Positions 45,141 to 55,730 of a DNA stretch of 64,000 nt are shown here, one piece after another (within the stretch, counting starts at the first letter, position 1; every line of letters begins with the position of its first letter). Below the pieces are notes generated by a model. That model worked only from the letters and a program-made list of their open reading frames with translations, was not told the DNA's origin and ran no database searches. The stretch is from Pseudomonas sp. HS6 (lineage in GTDB: Bacteria; Pseudomonadota; Gammaproteobacteria; Pseudomonadales; Pseudomonadaceae), in contig NZ_CP067412.1 in NCBI RefSeq assembly GCF_023375815.1, positions 806,001 through 870,000 of the forward strand, read 5' to 3'. Both the position numbers and the translations under genes were made by a program.

Positions 45141-45929
45141 TTATTGTTGTTTGCCGCGTTGGCCAAGCCAGAAGGCCAGCACCACGAGCACGATGGAAAT
45201 CACCAGCATCAACGTCGAGATCGCGTTGATCTCAGGCGTTACGCCAGCCTTGATCGCCGAGAAGATGTACACCGGCAACGTGGTCGAACCGGGGCCGGCG
45301 ACGAAGAAGGTCATGATGAAATCGTCGAGGCTGACCACGAACGCCAGCACCGAACCGGACAGCACCGCCGGCCACAGCAGTGGCAAAGTCACGCGGCGGA
45401 AAACCTGCCATGGGTTGGCGTACAGGTCGTTGGCAGCTTCCAGCAGGCTCTTATCCAGATCGTTGAGCCGTGCGCGAATCGGCAGGTAGGCGAACGGAAT
45501 GCAGAAGCCGATGTGCGCGACGATCACCGTGACCAGCCCGAGCTTGATCCCCAGCGCCATGAACAGCAGCAAGGTGGCCACGGCGGTGACGATCTCCGGC
45601 AGGATCAGCGGCAGGTTGATCCCGCCTTCGACCATTTTCTGCCCGTAGAACGGCCGGTAAGTCGCCAGCGCCGCGAGCAGCGCAATCGCCGTGGCGCACA
45701 CGGTGGCGATGGTCGCGACGATGATCGAGTTCAGCGCCGCCGTCTGGATCGACGGGTTAGCCAGGATCCGCCCGTACCAGGCGAACGAGAACTCGGTCCA
45801 CACCGTCGCCGAGCGGTTGGCGTTGAAGCTGTAGGCGATCAACACCAGGATCGGCACGTACAGGTAGGCGAGGATCAGCAGGCTGATTTCCCGGGTCGCC
45901 GGGAGTTTTTTCAGGTGCAGAGAAATCAT
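45141..45929 (-). CDS. ABC transporter permease, PotC-like
   Basis: A 262-residue inner-membrane protein with six predicted helices. The EAA loop reads LLEAANDLYANPWQVFRRVTLPLLWP (split, about 165-190). It pairs with the PotB-like permease upstream, overlapping it by four bases. Family: spermidine/putrescine-type import; here the coupled amidohydrolases suggest a nitrogen-containing catabolic substrate. Confidence 0.9.
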   Translation of the reverse strand: MISLHLKKLPATREISLLILAYLYVPILVLIAYSFNANRSATVWTEFSFAWYGRILANPSIQTAALNSIIVATIATVCATAIALLAALATYRPFYGQKMVEGGINLPLILPEIVTAVATLLLFMALGIKLGLVTVIVAHIGFCIPFAYLPIRARLNDLDKSLLEAANDLYANPWQVFRRVTLPLLWPAVLSGSVLAFVVSLDDFIMTFFVAGPGSTTLPVYIFSAIKAGVTPEINAISTLMLVISIVLVVLAFWLGQRGKQQ

Positions 45930-46843
45930 GCTTTCGCTCCCCGGTTCAGGGTTTTTGCCGCGCTGCGGCTGTAGAGGGCGTAGAGCACCAGCGACAACAG
46001 CAGAATCCCCAGCAGCAGGAACGACAACGAACTGCCCAACGGCCAGTTGCGCGCGGTGCCGAACTGTTGCTGGATCAGATTGCCGATCATCAGGGTCTTG
46101 CCGCCGCCAAGAATCGCCGGGGTGATGAAAGCGCCCAGACTCGGCACGAACACCAGCAACGCACCGGCAATCACGCCGGGCATCGACAGCGGCAGGATGA
46201 TCCGGCGCAGCGCATGCCAGCGGTTGGCGCCCAGGTCATAGGCGGCTTCCACCAGGCGCCAGTCGAGTTTTTCCAGGGTCGAATAGATCGGCAGAATCAT
46301 GAACGGCAGGAAGCTGTAGACCAGGCCCACGCTGACGGCGAAGTCGTTGTAGAGCAGGGTGATGCCGCCGGCGCTCGGGAACAGCGCGTTGAGGCTTTGG
46401 GCGACCCAGCCCTGTTCGCGCAGGATGATCAGCCACGCGTAGTTGCGGATCAGCAGGTTGGTCCAGAACGGAATGGTGATGAGCAACACCATCAGATTGC
46501 GCCGGCGCGGAGTCAGGCTCGACATCCATAGCGCCACCGGAAATCCGAACAGGAAGCACAACACCGTGGTGCCGCCGGCCTGGAACACCGAGCGCAACAG
46601 CGCCTGGGCGTAGACCCAGTTCAGCTCCAGTTCGCCGTCGAAACCTTCCTGGAAAAACAGCTGCACGTAACTCTGCAATTGCCATTGAGCTTGCCAGTCG
46701 ACGCCGCCGTAGGTGTTGCGCGGCAGCAGGCTGATGTAGCCCATGATCCCCAGCGGAATGGCGATCAGGGCGAGCAGGGTCAACACCACCGGGCTGAGCA
46801 ATAGCGCGCGGTTGAGGGAGGGGGAAGTGCTGCTGACGCTCAT
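45926..46843 (-). CDS. ABC transporter permease, PotB-like
   Basis: A 305-residue inner-membrane protein with a hydrophobic N-terminal helix at about 15-37, then a large periplasmic loop and five more helices. The EAA loop is VEAAYDLGANRWHALRRIILPLSMPG (split, near 205-230). It lies between the ATPase gene (1 bp away) and the PotC-like gene (ATGA overlap). Confidence 0.9.
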   Translation of the reverse strand: MSVSSTSPSLNRALLLSPVVLTLLALIAIPLGIMGYISLLPRNTYGGVDWQAQWQLQSYVQLFFQEGFDGELELNWVYAQALLRSVFQAGGTTVLCFLFGFPVALWMSSLTPRRRNLMVLLITIPFWTNLLIRNYAWLIILREQGWVAQSLNALFPSAGGITLLYNDFAVSVGLVYSFLPFMILPIYSTLEKLDWRLVEAAYDLGANRWHALRRIILPLSMPGVIAGALLVFVPSLGAFITPAILGGGKTLMIGNLIQQQFGTARNWPLGSSLSFLLLGILLLSLVLYALYSRSAAKTLNRGAKA

Positions 46844-46844
46844 C

Positions 46845-47930
46845 TCAGGCCTCCATCACCAGGCAGGCTTGAGGCGGCAGGTGCACCGCCACGGGTTCAC
46901 CGACCGCACGACAAGCGCTCACGCCTTCGTTGTTTTCCCGCAGCATGACTTTGATGTCGTTGTTCAAGCGGCACTGGTACAGCGTCGCGGTGCCGACATA
47001 CAGCACGGCCTCGATCACACCGCGCAGATGATGGGGCTGATCCGCCGTGACCAGTTGCGAACGCTCGGGACGAAACGCCAGTTGCACGCTGCTGCCATTG
47101 ACGCCTTGGGGCGGGCAGGGGATTTCCACCGGCATGCCGTTGGGCACGAAGAGGTGTTGGTTGTGCTCGCCGCGCTTGAGCTGGCCGGGGAGGAAGTTGA
47201 TGTCGCCAATGAACTGGGCGACGAAACGGTGCTGCGGGCGTTCATAGATGTCGGTCGGGGTGCCGATCTGCAGGATCTCGCCGGCGGACATCACCGCGAT
47301 CCGGTCGGACAGGGTCAGCGCTTCTTCCTGATCGTGGGTGACGAAGATGAAGGTGATCCCGGCTTCCTGCTGCACGCGCTTGAGTTCGACCTGCATTTCC
47401 TTGCGCAGCTTCAGGTCCAGCGCCGATAGCGGCTCGTCGAGCAGCAGCACTTTCGGCTTCGGTGCCAAGGCCCGGGCCAGCGCGACACGCTGCTGTTGGC
47501 CGCCGGATAATTCCGCCGGTTTGCGCCCGGCCAGGTGCTCCATCTGCACCAGCGCGAGCATCTCGTCGACCCGTCCAGGAATCGTCTTGCGATCAAGACC
47601 CTGCATCTCGAGGCCGAAGGCGATATTCTGCGCGACACTCATGTGCGGAAACAGCGCGTAACTCTGGAACACCGTGTTGACCCGACGCTTGAACGGCGGC
47701 AGGTGATTGACCGTTTCGCCCGCCAGACGGATCTCGCCGTCGCTGACGTGTTCGAAACCGGCGATGGTGCGCAGCAAGGTGGTTTTGCCGCAGCCCGAGG
47801 GGCCGAGCAGGGTGAAGAACTCGTTGTCGGCGATGTTTACCGACACGTTGTCGAGGGCCGGCGCGAGGCCTGGATCATCAGAGTACCGTTTGGAAACGTT
47901 CCGCACTTCAATTGCTATTGGTTGACCCAT
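46845..47930 (-). CDS. ABC transporter ATP-binding protein, PotA-like
   Basis: A 361-residue ATPase with Walker A GPSGCGKT (43-50), signature LSGGQQQR (141-148), Walker B LLLDEP (162-167), and a C-terminal TOBE domain (about 280-355) as in PotA/PotG. It powers import by the two permeases encoded downstream. It is the first gene of a seven-gene minus-strand set and is divergent from the GntR gene at 48071; an ATTGTATGCAAT palindrome lies 20 bp upstream of its start. Confidence 0.93.
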   Translation of the reverse strand: MGQPIAIEVRNVSKRYSDDPGLAPALDNVSVNIADNEFFTLLGPSGCGKTTLLRTIAGFEHVSDGEIRLAGETVNHLPPFKRRVNTVFQSYALFPHMSVAQNIAFGLEMQGLDRKTIPGRVDEMLALVQMEHLAGRKPAELSGGQQQRVALARALAPKPKVLLLDEPLSALDLKLRKEMQVELKRVQQEAGITFIFVTHDQEEALTLSDRIAVMSAGEILQIGTPTDIYERPQHRFVAQFIGDINFLPGQLKRGEHNQHLFVPNGMPVEIPCPPQGVNGSSVQLAFRPERSQLVTADQPHHLRGVIEAVLYVGTATLYQCRLNNDIKVMLRENNEGVSACRAVGEPVAVHLPPQACLVMEA

Positions 47931-47950
47931 AATGGTGCAATCCTCTAATT

Positions 47951-47975
47951 ATTGTATGCAATATCTGAATGCAAT
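47951..47975. promoter_or_regulatory. Candidate GntR/FadR-type operator
   Basis: ATTGTATGCAAT (47951-47962) is a near-perfect palindrome; a second half-site, TGAATGCAAT, follows at 47966-47975. They lie in the divergent spacer between the transporter operon and the FCD-type GntR gene, where FadR-family proteins usually bind AT-rich TTGTATNCAA-like sites. Confidence 0.5.
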
Positions 47976-48070
47976 TTAGAAATACCCGGATTAATCTGCT
48001 TGCGCAACCCCCCATTTCCCTGACTGAGTCGTTCGTCGGGCAGCGTTGCCAGCATTGAAGGAGTTTTTGA

Positions 48071-48760
48071 ATGACCGAGAAGAAAACGGAAACCACGGTC
48101 GACCGCGTCTACCAAGGGGTTTACGAGGCGATCAGCAAGCGCTCGCTACGTCCGGGAATGAAACTGGGCGAGGCGTCGCTGGCAGAATTGTTCAATGTCA
48201 GCCGCACGTCGGTTCGCGCCGCGCTCAAGCAATTGGAGGCCGACGGCCTGGTCACCACCGAGCCCAATAAAGGTGCGTCGGTGTCGCTGCCCAGCGATGA
48301 AGAGATCCGTTCGCTGTTCGAAACCCGGCGCCTGATCGAGATCGGCATCGTTACCGAACTGTGCCGCCGTAAAGACACTGCCGCGATGCAGGACCTGCGC
48401 GAGCATCTTTTGCTGGAAGACGAGGCGCATGCGGCCGGTGACCATGAGCGGCTGATTCACCTGCTCGGTGAGTTCCACCTCAAACTGGCCCGCAGCCTGA
48501 ACAACCCGGTGCTGCTCGACTGGTTCCAGAAACTGATTTCCCGCGCCTCGCTGTACGCCGCCGCACTGGATGACGACAGCCACGAAGCCTGTCGCGACGA
48601 CGAACATCTGCGCCTGATCGAGTACATCGAGGCCGGCAATCAGAGCGCCGCCATCGAGTTGACCTGCATGCACCTGGACGGCATTCAGAAGGCGATTCTC
48701 GACGTCGCTGCGAAGCTCAAGACCGGCTACCATCCGCTCAAGCACCTGATCGAGGTTTGA
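48071..48760 (+). CDS. GntR-family regulator, FadR subfamily (FCD domain)
   Basis: A 229-residue regulator. The winged HTH covers about residues 10-78 (RPGMKLGEASLAELFNVSRTSVRAALKQLEADGLV, split), and the all-helical FCD domain about 85-220 contains its metal-type residues (E..HLLLEDEAHAAGD, H..FHLKLARSL, DDEHLRLIEYIEAG). It probably represses the divergent transporter/amidohydrolase operon until a substrate or breakdown product appears. A GAAGGAG sits ten bases before the start. Confidence 0.92.
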   Translation: MTEKKTETTVDRVYQGVYEAISKRSLRPGMKLGEASLAELFNVSRTSVRAALKQLEADGLVTTEPNKGASVSLPSDEEIRSLFETRRLIEIGIVTELCRRKDTAAMQDLREHLLLEDEAHAAGDHERLIHLLGEFHLKLARSLNNPVLLDWFQKLISRASLYAAALDDDSHEACRDDEHLRLIEYIEAGNQSAAIELTCMHLDGIQKAILDVAAKLKTGYHPLKHLIEV

Positions 48761-48891
48761 GTCTCGGCCAGTAGTGAAATCGGCTATACCTCTAATGAAA
48801 CGATTGGCCCACAAAAGGCTCGAAACAGACGGGCGTGACGTCATTGGACGTAGCGAGACATCGGACCAACCACAAGGCGTTGAAGCAGTCG

Positions 48892-51003
48892 ATGCAGTTT
48901 TTATCCGATAGCCACGGGTGTGACGGCTGGCAGGGCGAGATGGCCGGGCGTATCCGCGCCTTTGACTGGAGCGGGACCGACCTGGGCCCCCTCGAAACCT
49001 GGCCGGCCAGCCTGCGCAGCACGGTGCGGCTGATGCTGGCCTCGCCGTTGCCGATGGTCATGCTCTGGGGCCATGCCGGCTACATGATCTACAACGACGC
49101 TTACTCGCGGTTCGCCGGCGGCCGACATCCCTATTTGCTGGGGGTGCCGGTGGAACTGGGCTGGCCGGAAGTCGCCGACTTCAACCGGCATGTGGTCGAT
49201 ACCTGTCTGGCCGGCGGCACCCTTGAATACCGCAACAAGGTGCTGGTGCTGTTGCGTGACGGCGTGCCCGAGGATGTCTGGCTCGACCTTTATTACAGCC
49301 CGGTGGCCAACGATGCCGGGGTGCCCTCGGGCGTGATGGCGATGGTCGTGGAAACCACCGAACTGGTGCTGTCCGAACGCCTGCGTCAGGCTGCCGAAGA
49401 TGCCTATCGCGCCGACAACGAGCGAGTGCGCCTGGCGTTGAATGCCGGGGCATTGCTCGGTTCGTTTGTCTGGGACGTGAGAAACAACGTGCTGTCGGCG
49501 GACGAGCGATTCGCCCGGACCTTTTCCTTCCCCCCGGATCAGGATCTGACCAACCTGCCGCAGCACATTGCCGAAGCGCACATTCATCCCGATGACCGCC
49601 CCTGGGTGCAGGAGTGCGTCGAAAACTCGGTGCGTACCGGCGAACCGTACAACGCTGAATACCGCGTACTGCGCGCCGATGGCAGCCACCTGTGGGTGCT
49701 GGCCAGCGGCGGTTGCGAGTTCGACGAGCGGGGCCAGGCGTTCCGCTTTCCGGGCGTGCTGATCGATATCCACGAACGCAAGACCGCTGAAGAGTCCCTG
49801 CTCAAATTCACCCGCAACCTCGAACAGCGCGTGGCTAATGAAGTCGAGGCGCGCCTGAGTGCCGAAGAGCAATTGCGCCAGTCGCAGAAGCTCGAAGCCA
49901 TCGGCGGCCTGACCGGTGGCGTGGCTCACGATTTCAACAATCTGCTGCAAGTGATCGCCGGCAACCTGCATCTGCTGGCGCGGCACGAACCGAACAATGC
50001 CAACGTCCAGCGTCGGGTCAGCGCCTCGCTGGCGGCGGTGGAGCGCGGTGCCAAGTTGTCTTCGCAGTTGCTCGCGTTCGCCCGCCGCCAGCCGCTGTCG
50101 CCGGCGGTGTGCAATCCCCGGCAGATCTTCGACGGCGTCGGCGAGTTGCTGCAACGAGCGCTGGGCGAAACCATTCAGATCGACGTGCAGTTGCCCGAAG
50201 AACCGTGGCACATCAACGTTGACCGCAACCAACTGGAGAATGCGATTCTCAATCTGGCGATCAATGCTCGGGACGCCATGAAAGGCGAGGGCACGATTGT
50301 GCTCGGCGCCGCCAACACCTCGCTCGACCGGGCGTTCTGCGCCGGCAAGGGCATCGTGCCGGGTGATTTCGTGCGGGTCTCGGTCAGCGACAGCGGCGTG
50401 GGCATTGCACCGCACATGCTGGAGCAGGTCTTCGAACCGTTCTTCACCACCAAGGCCGACGGGCAGGGCACGGGCCTCGGATTGAGCATGGTGTTCGGCT
50501 TCGTCAAACAGAGCGGCGGGCATGTCGAGATCGACAGCCAGGTCGGTGAGGGCACGCGGGTGCAGTTGTATTTTCCGCGCAGTCTGCGGCCGCCGATCGA
50601 TGAGACGCCCGGCGTGCGTCGACAGCAGGCGGGCGGCAACGAAACCATTCTGGTGGTCGAAGACAACGAAGCGGTGCGCACCTCGGCAGTCGAATTGTTG
50701 CGTGAAGAAGGCTATCGCGTGCTGGTCGCCGGCAATGGCGACACGGCGATGCAAATGTTGCTGGAAGGCATGGCCGTGGATCTGATCTTCACCGACGTGG
50801 TCATGCCCGGGCTGATCAAGAGCTCCGACCTGGCCGCGTGGGCCAAGGTGCAAATGCCGCCGGTGGCCGTGTTGTTCACCTCCGGCCACACCCGCGACAT
50901 CATTTCGCGCAATCACCAGCTCAGCCCCGACACCCATTTGCTCGGCAAGCCTTACGGCCCCGAGGCGTTGTTGCAGATGATCCGCTCCGTGCTCAGTGCC
51001 TGA
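48892..51003 (+). CDS. PAS-containing hybrid histidine kinase with C-terminal receiver
   Basis: About 703 residues, soluble by sequence. Two PAS-like sensor domains (about 20-165 and 175-300) precede a HisKA domain with H346 in [11 protein letters not shown], an HATPase domain (N-box [11 protein letters not shown]2 box [11 protein letters not shown]), and a receiver domain with phospho-acceptor D635 (IFTDVVMPG). Input signal is unknown; a PAS may bind a cofactor or light-type chromophore but no diagnostic cysteine motif is seen. GTG 48835 would add 19 residues; ATG 48892 was preferred. The gene stands 29 bp upstream of a UvrA2 gene. Confidence 0.88.
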   Translation: MQFLSDSHGCDGWQGEMAGRIRAFDWSGTDLGPLETWPASLRSTVRLMLASPLPMVMLWGHAGYMIYNDAYSRFAGGRHPYLLGVPVELGWPEVADFNRHVVDTCLAGGTLEYRNKVLVLLRDGVPEDVWLDLYYSPVANDAGVPSGVMAMVVETTELVLSERLRQAAEDAYRADNERVRLALNAGALLGSFVWDVRNNVLSADERFARTFSFPPDQDLTNLPQHIAEAHIHPDDRPWVQECVENSVRTGEPYNAEYRVLRADGSHLWVLASGGCEFDERGQAFRFPGVLIDIHERKTAEESLLKFTRNLEQRVANEVEARLSAEEQLRQSQKLEAIGGLTGGVAHDFNNLLQVIAGNLHLLARHEPNNANVQRRVSASLAAVERGAKLSSQLLAFARRQPLSPAVCNPRQIFDGVGELLQRALGETIQIDVQLPEEPWHINVDRNQLENAILNLAINARDAMKGEGTIVLGAANTSLDRAFCAGKGIVPGDFVRVSVSDSGVGIAPHMLEQVFEPFFTTKADGQGTGLGLSMVFGFVKQSGGHVEIDSQVGEGTRVQLYFPRSLRPPIDETPGVRRQQAGGNETILVVEDNEAVRTSAVELLREEGYRVLVAGNGDTAMQMLLEGMAVDLIFTDVVMPGLIKSSDLAAWAKVQMPPVAVLFTSGHTRDIISRNHQLSPDTHLLGKPYGPEALLQMIRSVLSA

Positions 51004-51032
51004 GTTCCGAATCCCCTGACCAAGGCTGGCCG

Positions 51033-53666
51033 ATGACCTCCAAGCGTAGCTCCAATTCCGCCGCCGGCATGGTCCGGGTGCGCGGTGCCCGCGAACACAA
51101 TCTGCAGAACGTTGACGTCGATATTCCCCGGGATGCGCTGGTGGTGTTTACCGGCGTGTCCGGGTCGGGCAAGTCGTCGCTGGCCTTTTCGACCGTTTAT
51201 GCCGAAGCGCAGCGGCGCTATTTCGAATCGGTGGCGCCTTACGCGCGGCGGCTGATCGATCAGGTCGGCGTGCCGGACGTCGACTCCATTGAGGGCCTGC
51301 CGCCGGCCGTGGCGCTGCAACAGCAACGCGGCACCCCGAGCACGCGCTCGTCGGTGGGCAGTGTGACCACGCTGTCGAGCCTGATCCGCATGCTGTACTC
51401 GCGCGCCGGGAGTTACCCGCCGGGTCAGCCGATGCTGTATGCCGAGGATTTTTCGCCGAATACACCGCAAGGTGCCTGCCCAGAGTGTCACGGGCTCGGT
51501 CGGGTCTACGAAGTGACCGAAACGTTGATGGTGCCCGATCCGGAACTGACCATCCGCCAGCGTGCCGTGGCGTCCTGGCCGCTGGCCTGGCAGGGACAAA
51601 ATCTGCGCGACATCCTCGTGACCATGGGCATCGATGTGGATATTCCCTGGCGCAAGCTGCCGAAAAAACAGCGCGACTGGATTCTGTTCACCGAAGAAAC
51701 GCCCACTGTTCCGGTGTACGCCGGGCTGACGCCGGAAGAAACCCGCGTCGCCCTGGAACGCAAGATGGAGCCGAGTTATCAAGGCACGTTCACCGGCGCC
51801 CGGCGCTACGTCCTGCACACCTTCACCCATTCGCAAAGTGCGCTGATGAAGAAGCGCGTGTCGCAATTCATGCTCGGCAGCCTGTGCCCGTTGTGCGATG
51901 GCAAGCGCCTCAAACGCGAGGCACTGTCGGTGACCTTTGCTGGCCATGACATCGGCGAGTTGTCGCGGATGCCGCTGCTGCAAGTCGCCGAGGTCTTGAG
52001 GCCGGTGGCGGATGCGAGCTGGCTGGAACACGCCGATGAAACCGGCGAAACCCTGACCCACAGCCAGACCCGCGAAGCCCGACAGCAGCGCGTGGCCCAT
52101 GTTGCCAGTAGCCACGCCAACGCACCTGACGTACGCCACACACCCAATCTGTCGCTGGAAAAACGCCTGGCCGCACAGCGCATTGCCGAGGACCTGCTGG
52201 AGCGGGTCAGCACCCTGACCGATCTCGGCCTCGGTTATCTGGCGCTGGAACGCAGCACACCGACCCTGTCGTCCGGGGAATTGCAGCGCCTGCGCCTGGC
52301 CACCCAATTGGGCTCGCAATTGTTCGGCGTGATCTACGTGCTCGACGAACCCTCTGCCGGCCTGCACCCGGCCGATGGCGAAGCATTGTTCGAAGCCTTG
52401 CAGCGGCTCAAGTCTGACGGCAACAGTGTGTTTGTGGTCGAGCACGATCTGGAAACCATGCGCCGTGCCGACTGGTTGATCGATGTCGGCCCGGCGGCGG
52501 GTGAAAAGGGCGGGCAGATTCTCTACAGCGGTCCGCCTGCCGGGCTGGCGGCCATCGAGCGATCCCAGACCCGCGCCTATCTGTTCACCGAACAGCAACC
52601 GTCGGCACGGGCTGCGCGCAAACCGTCGGGCTGGTTGAAGCTGGACGGTGTTACGCGCAACAACTTGAATAACCTCAGCGTCGAGTTTCCTCTTGGCTGT
52701 TTTACCTCTGTGACCGGGGTATCGGGTTCGGGCAAGTCGAGTCTGGTCAGCCAGGCGCTGCTGGAACTGGTCGGCGCGCAACTCGGTCGCGGCGTCAGCG
52801 ACGCCGAGCCGGAAGAACTCAATCTGGAAGATGACACACCGTCTGCCAGTACCGGCCAGGTCAGCGCCGGGCTGGAGTCCATCAAGCGTCTGGTACAGGT
52901 CGATCAGAAGCCCATTGGCCGCACGCCGCGTTCCAATCTGGCGACCTACACCGGGCTGTTCGACAACGTACGCAAGTTGTTCGCCGCGACCGTCGAGGCG
53001 AAAGCGGCGGGTTACGACGCCGGGCAGTTTTCCTTCAACGTCGCCAAGGGCCGTTGCCCGACCTGCGAGGGTGAGGGATTTGTCAGTGTCGAGTTGCTGT
53101 TCATGCCGAGCGTCTATGCGCCATGCCCGACTTGTCATGGCGCGCGTTACAACCCCGAAACGCTCGCGGTGCAGTGGCAGGGTTTGAGCATCGCTCAGGT
53201 GCTGCAACTGACCGTGGACGAGGCGGTGACGGTGTTTGCCGAGCAACCGGCAATCCGCCGTTCACTGGAGGTGCTGCGAGATATCGGCCTCGGTTACCTG
53301 CGCCTCGGGCAACCGGCGACGGAGTTGTCCGGGGGCGAAGCTCAGCGGATCAAACTGGCCACCGAGCTGCAACGCAATCCGCGCGGCGCGACGTTATATG
53401 TGCTGGACGAGCCCACCACCGGGCTGCACCCGCGAGACGTCGACCGCTTGCTCGAACAACTGGACACCCTGGTGACGGCGGGGCACACGGTGATTGTGGT
53501 CGAGCACGAAATGCGCGTGGTGGCGCAGAGTGACTGGGTGATCGACATCGGCCCGGGGGCTGGAGATCAGGGCGGCAAGATCGTCGTGGCCGGAACGCCG
53601 CAGAAAGTGGCGGCAAGCAAGAAGAGTCGGACTGCGCCGTTTCTTGCCCGTGCCTTGAGCCGATAA
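51033..53666 (+). CDS. uvrA2: UvrA2, class II excinuclease ABC subunit A
   Basis: An 877-residue UvrA paralogue. Walker A1 is GVSGSGKSS (41-49) and Walker A2 is the same nine residues at about 561-570; signatures are [17 protein letters not shown] and [16 protein letters not shown]. The C-terminal zinc finger is CPTCEGEG...CPTCHGAR. It is shorter than canonical UvrA (about 940) and seems to lack the UvrB-binding insertion, as do class II proteins, some of which aid DNA-damage or drug tolerance. No uvrB lies near. Its ATPase sites are intact. Confidence 0.9.
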   Translation: MTSKRSSNSAAGMVRVRGAREHNLQNVDVDIPRDALVVFTGVSGSGKSSLAFSTVYAEAQRRYFESVAPYARRLIDQVGVPDVDSIEGLPPAVALQQQRGTPSTRSSVGSVTTLSSLIRMLYSRAGSYPPGQPMLYAEDFSPNTPQGACPECHGLGRVYEVTETLMVPDPELTIRQRAVASWPLAWQGQNLRDILVTMGIDVDIPWRKLPKKQRDWILFTEETPTVPVYAGLTPEETRVALERKMEPSYQGTFTGARRYVLHTFTHSQSALMKKRVSQFMLGSLCPLCDGKRLKREALSVTFAGHDIGELSRMPLLQVAEVLRPVADASWLEHADETGETLTHSQTREARQQRVAHVASSHANAPDVRHTPNLSLEKRLAAQRIAEDLLERVSTLTDLGLGYLALERSTPTLSSGELQRLRLATQLGSQLFGVIYVLDEPSAGLHPADGEALFEALQRLKSDGNSVFVVEHDLETMRRADWLIDVGPAAGEKGGQILYSGPPAGLAAIERSQTRAYLFTEQQPSARAARKPSGWLKLDGVTRNNLNNLSVEFPLGCFTSVTGVSGSGKSSLVSQALLELVGAQLGRGVSDAEPEELNLEDDTPSASTGQVSAGLESIKRLVQVDQKPIGRTPRSNLATYTGLFDNVRKLFAATVEAKAAGYDAGQFSFNVAKGRCPTCEGEGFVSVELLFMPSVYAPCPTCHGARYNPETLAVQWQGLSIAQVLQLTVDEAVTVFAEQPAIRRSLEVLRDIGLGYLRLGQPATELSGGEAQRIKLATELQRNPRGATLYVLDEPTTGLHPRDVDRLLEQLDTLVTAGHTVIVVEHEMRVVAQSDWVIDIGPGAGDQGGKIVVAGTPQKVAASKKSRTAPFLARALSR

Positions 53667-53685
53667 CTACGTCGCTAGGGCCGGC

Positions 53686-53781
53686 CTCATCGCGGGCAAG
53701 CCCGCTCCCACAGAGTCTGATGTGTTCACGAATTTGTGTACGGCACAAAAAACTGTGGGAGCGGGCTTGCCCGCGATGGCG
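53686..53781. repeat. REPIN: inverted REP pair
   Basis: TCATCGCGGGCAAGCCCGCT (53689-53708, then CCCACAG) faces CTGTGGGAGCGGGCTTGCCC (53754-53773, then GCGATGG), about 45 bp apart. This canonical REPIN separates the convergent uvrA2 and hybrid-kinase genes. Confidence 0.85.
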
Positions 53782-53786
53782 GCGTG

Positions 53787-55730
53787 TCAGGCGCCGTCGA
53801 GCGTACGGCGCACCTTGTCCAGCAATTCGCTGATCTGGAACGGTTTGACCAGCATGTCCATGCCGGCCCCGAGGAACACCTGGCGGTTGATCGCGGTTTC
53901 CGCGTAACCGGTCATGAACAGGATCGGCAACCCTTCACGCCAGCCCCGGGCAACGTCCGCCAGTTCGCGGCCACTCATGCGCGGCAGCCCGACGTCGGTC
54001 AGCAGCAGGTTGATCGTCGGATCGTTCTGCAGGCGTTCCAGCGCGGTTTCGATATCGCCGGCCTGTGTGCAACGGTAACCGGCGTCTTCCAGCACTTCGG
54101 TGACGAACAGCCGCACTGAAGGCATGTCCTCGACAATCAGCACGTGTTCGCCGGAGCCCTGCGGATCGACCACTGGCGGCACCAGATCGGCGGCGGTCGG
54201 GTCGCTGGTGGCCGGCAACATGATGGTCACCTCGGTGCCGCGCCGGGCAACGCTGCGGATGTGCGCATCGCCACCGGACTGCCGGGCGAAACCGTAAATC
54301 GTCGACAACCCCAACCCGGTGCCCTGGCCCAGCGGCTTGGTGGTGAAGAACGGATCGAACACCTTGTCGATCACGTTGTGCTCGATGCCGGTGCCGTCAT
54401 CGCGCACCGACAGCGCCACATAAGAACCATCCGTCAGGTTCGGGTCGCCGTGGGAATACGCGGCATAGGTGCTGACCCAGATATTGCCGCCCTGCGGCAG
54501 CGCATCCCGGGCGTTGATCACCAGGTTGAGCACCGCGCTTTCCAGCTGAATCGGGTCAACCAGGGCGATGGCCGGTTTGGTGGTCAGTTCAAGCTTGAGG
54601 GCAATCCGTTCGCCGATGGTGCGCACCAGCAACTCTTCGAGCGAACGCACGTGGTCGTTGATGTCCACCGGCCGGGTGTCGAGCGGCTGTTGTCGGGCGA
54701 AGGCCAGCAGGCGATGGGTGAGGGAGGCCGCGCTCATCGCCGAGTTCAGGGCGGCTTCGGCGTAGAACTGGACCTTGTCCGGGCGTGCATCGGCGACGCG
54801 TTTCTGGATCAGTTCCAGGCTGGTAATGATCCCGGTCAGCAGGTTGTTGAAGTCATGGGCTATGCCCCCGGTGAGTTTGCCCAGCGCATCCATTTTCTGT
54901 ACTTGCAGCAGTTGCGCTTCGGCGCGCACCCGTTCGGCGACTTCCTTGGCCAGTTGCGTGGTGGTGTCGTCCAGCCGCGCCAGGTGCGAGCGTTCGCGAT
55001 GACGGTGTTCGGTGACGTCTTCGACGAACACCAGGCTCAGTTCCGGGGTGCGATAGGGTGAAATCTGCCACTCGGTTTCGCGTAATTCACCCAACACGCG
55101 CATGTTCAGTGTGCCTTTCCAGCGCTCGCCATCTATCAGTTGCAGGCGCAACTCGTCGAGGATCGCGCCCTGATCCTCAGCGAAGCATTCACTGAGGGTC
55201 TGCGGGTCGCGGTTGTCCTGAATCAGTTGGGCGAAGGCGTGGTTGCACTCGTGAATTTTCAGGGTGGCATCGATGACCGCAATCGGCGCCGAGACGTTGA
55301 CGAAAATCTCCCGAAAGCGCGCCTCGCTTTCGCGCAGGGCATTTTCCGTGTCGCGTACCCGCAGCAGGGTGCGCAGGGTCGCGAGCAGTACGTCGGGATC
55401 GACCGGATGAATCAGGTAGGCATCGGCCCCGGCGTCAAGGCCGGTGATGATGTCGCCGGTCTGGATCGATGCCGCCGACACGTGGATCACCGGCAGCAGA
55501 GCGGTACTCGTATCGGCGCGCAGTTTGCGCACGATGTCGAAGCCGCTCATGTCCGGCAGGTTGACGTCGAGAATCAGCGCATCCAGCGTTTCGCTGGCGA
55601 TCAGCGCCAGGCCTTCGCCGCCGGTGCCGGCCTCCAGCACTTCGTAGCCGTGGCGCTCCAGCCGTCGGCGCAAGGCGTAGCGGGTGGCGACGTTGTCGTC
55701 GACGATCAGCAGGCGGATGTCATGTTTCAT
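53787..55730 (-). CDS. REC-PAS-HisKA-HATPase-REC hybrid kinase, stressosome-linked
   Basis: A 647-residue protein. An N-terminal receiver (D55 in LILDVNLPD) is followed by a PAS domain (about 133-240), a HisKA domain with H292 in [11 protein letters not shown], an HATPase (GTGLGLSTIYG) and a second receiver (LLTDVGLPRMSG). In the first receiver the conserved Lys after the last strand is H108 (LIHPVD), which may change its switching. It is the last gene of the stressosome operon and overlaps the preceding kinase by 11 bases, suggesting that it is the phosphorelay output of RsbRST. Confidence 0.9.
   Translation of the reverse strand: MKHDIRLLIVDDNVATRYALRRRLERHGYEVLEAGTGGEGLALIASETLDALILDVNLPDMSGFDIVRKLRADTSTALLPVIHVSAASIQTGDIITGLDAGADAYLIHPVDPDVLLATLRTLLRVRDTENALRESEARFREIFVNVSAPIAVIDATLKIHECNHAFAQLIQDNRDPQTLSECFAEDQGAILDELRLQLIDGERWKGTLNMRVLGELRETEWQISPYRTPELSLVFVEDVTEHRHRERSHLARLDDTTTQLAKEVAERVRAEAQLLQVQKMDALGKLTGGIAHDFNNLLTGIITSLELIQKRVADARPDKVQFYAEAALNSAMSAASLTHRLLAFARQQPLDTRPVDINDHVRSLEELLVRTIGERIALKLELTTKPAIALVDPIQLESAVLNLVINARDALPQGGNIWVSTYAAYSHGDPNLTDGSYVALSVRDDGTGIEHNVIDKVFDPFFTTKPLGQGTGLGLSTIYGFARQSGGDAHIRSVARRGTEVTIMLPATSDPTAADLVPPVVDPQGSGEHVLIVEDMPSVRLFVTEVLEDAGYRCTQAGDIETALERLQNDPTINLLLTDVGLPRMSGRELADVARGWREGLPILFMTGYAETAINRQVFLGAGMDMLVKPFQISELLDKVRRTLDGA

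Noticed and set aside
50952..53246. A 764-codon minus-strand frame opposite uvrA2
   Set aside because: The plus strand encodes a UvrA with both ATPase sites and signatures; the antisense frame shows no recognisable motif.
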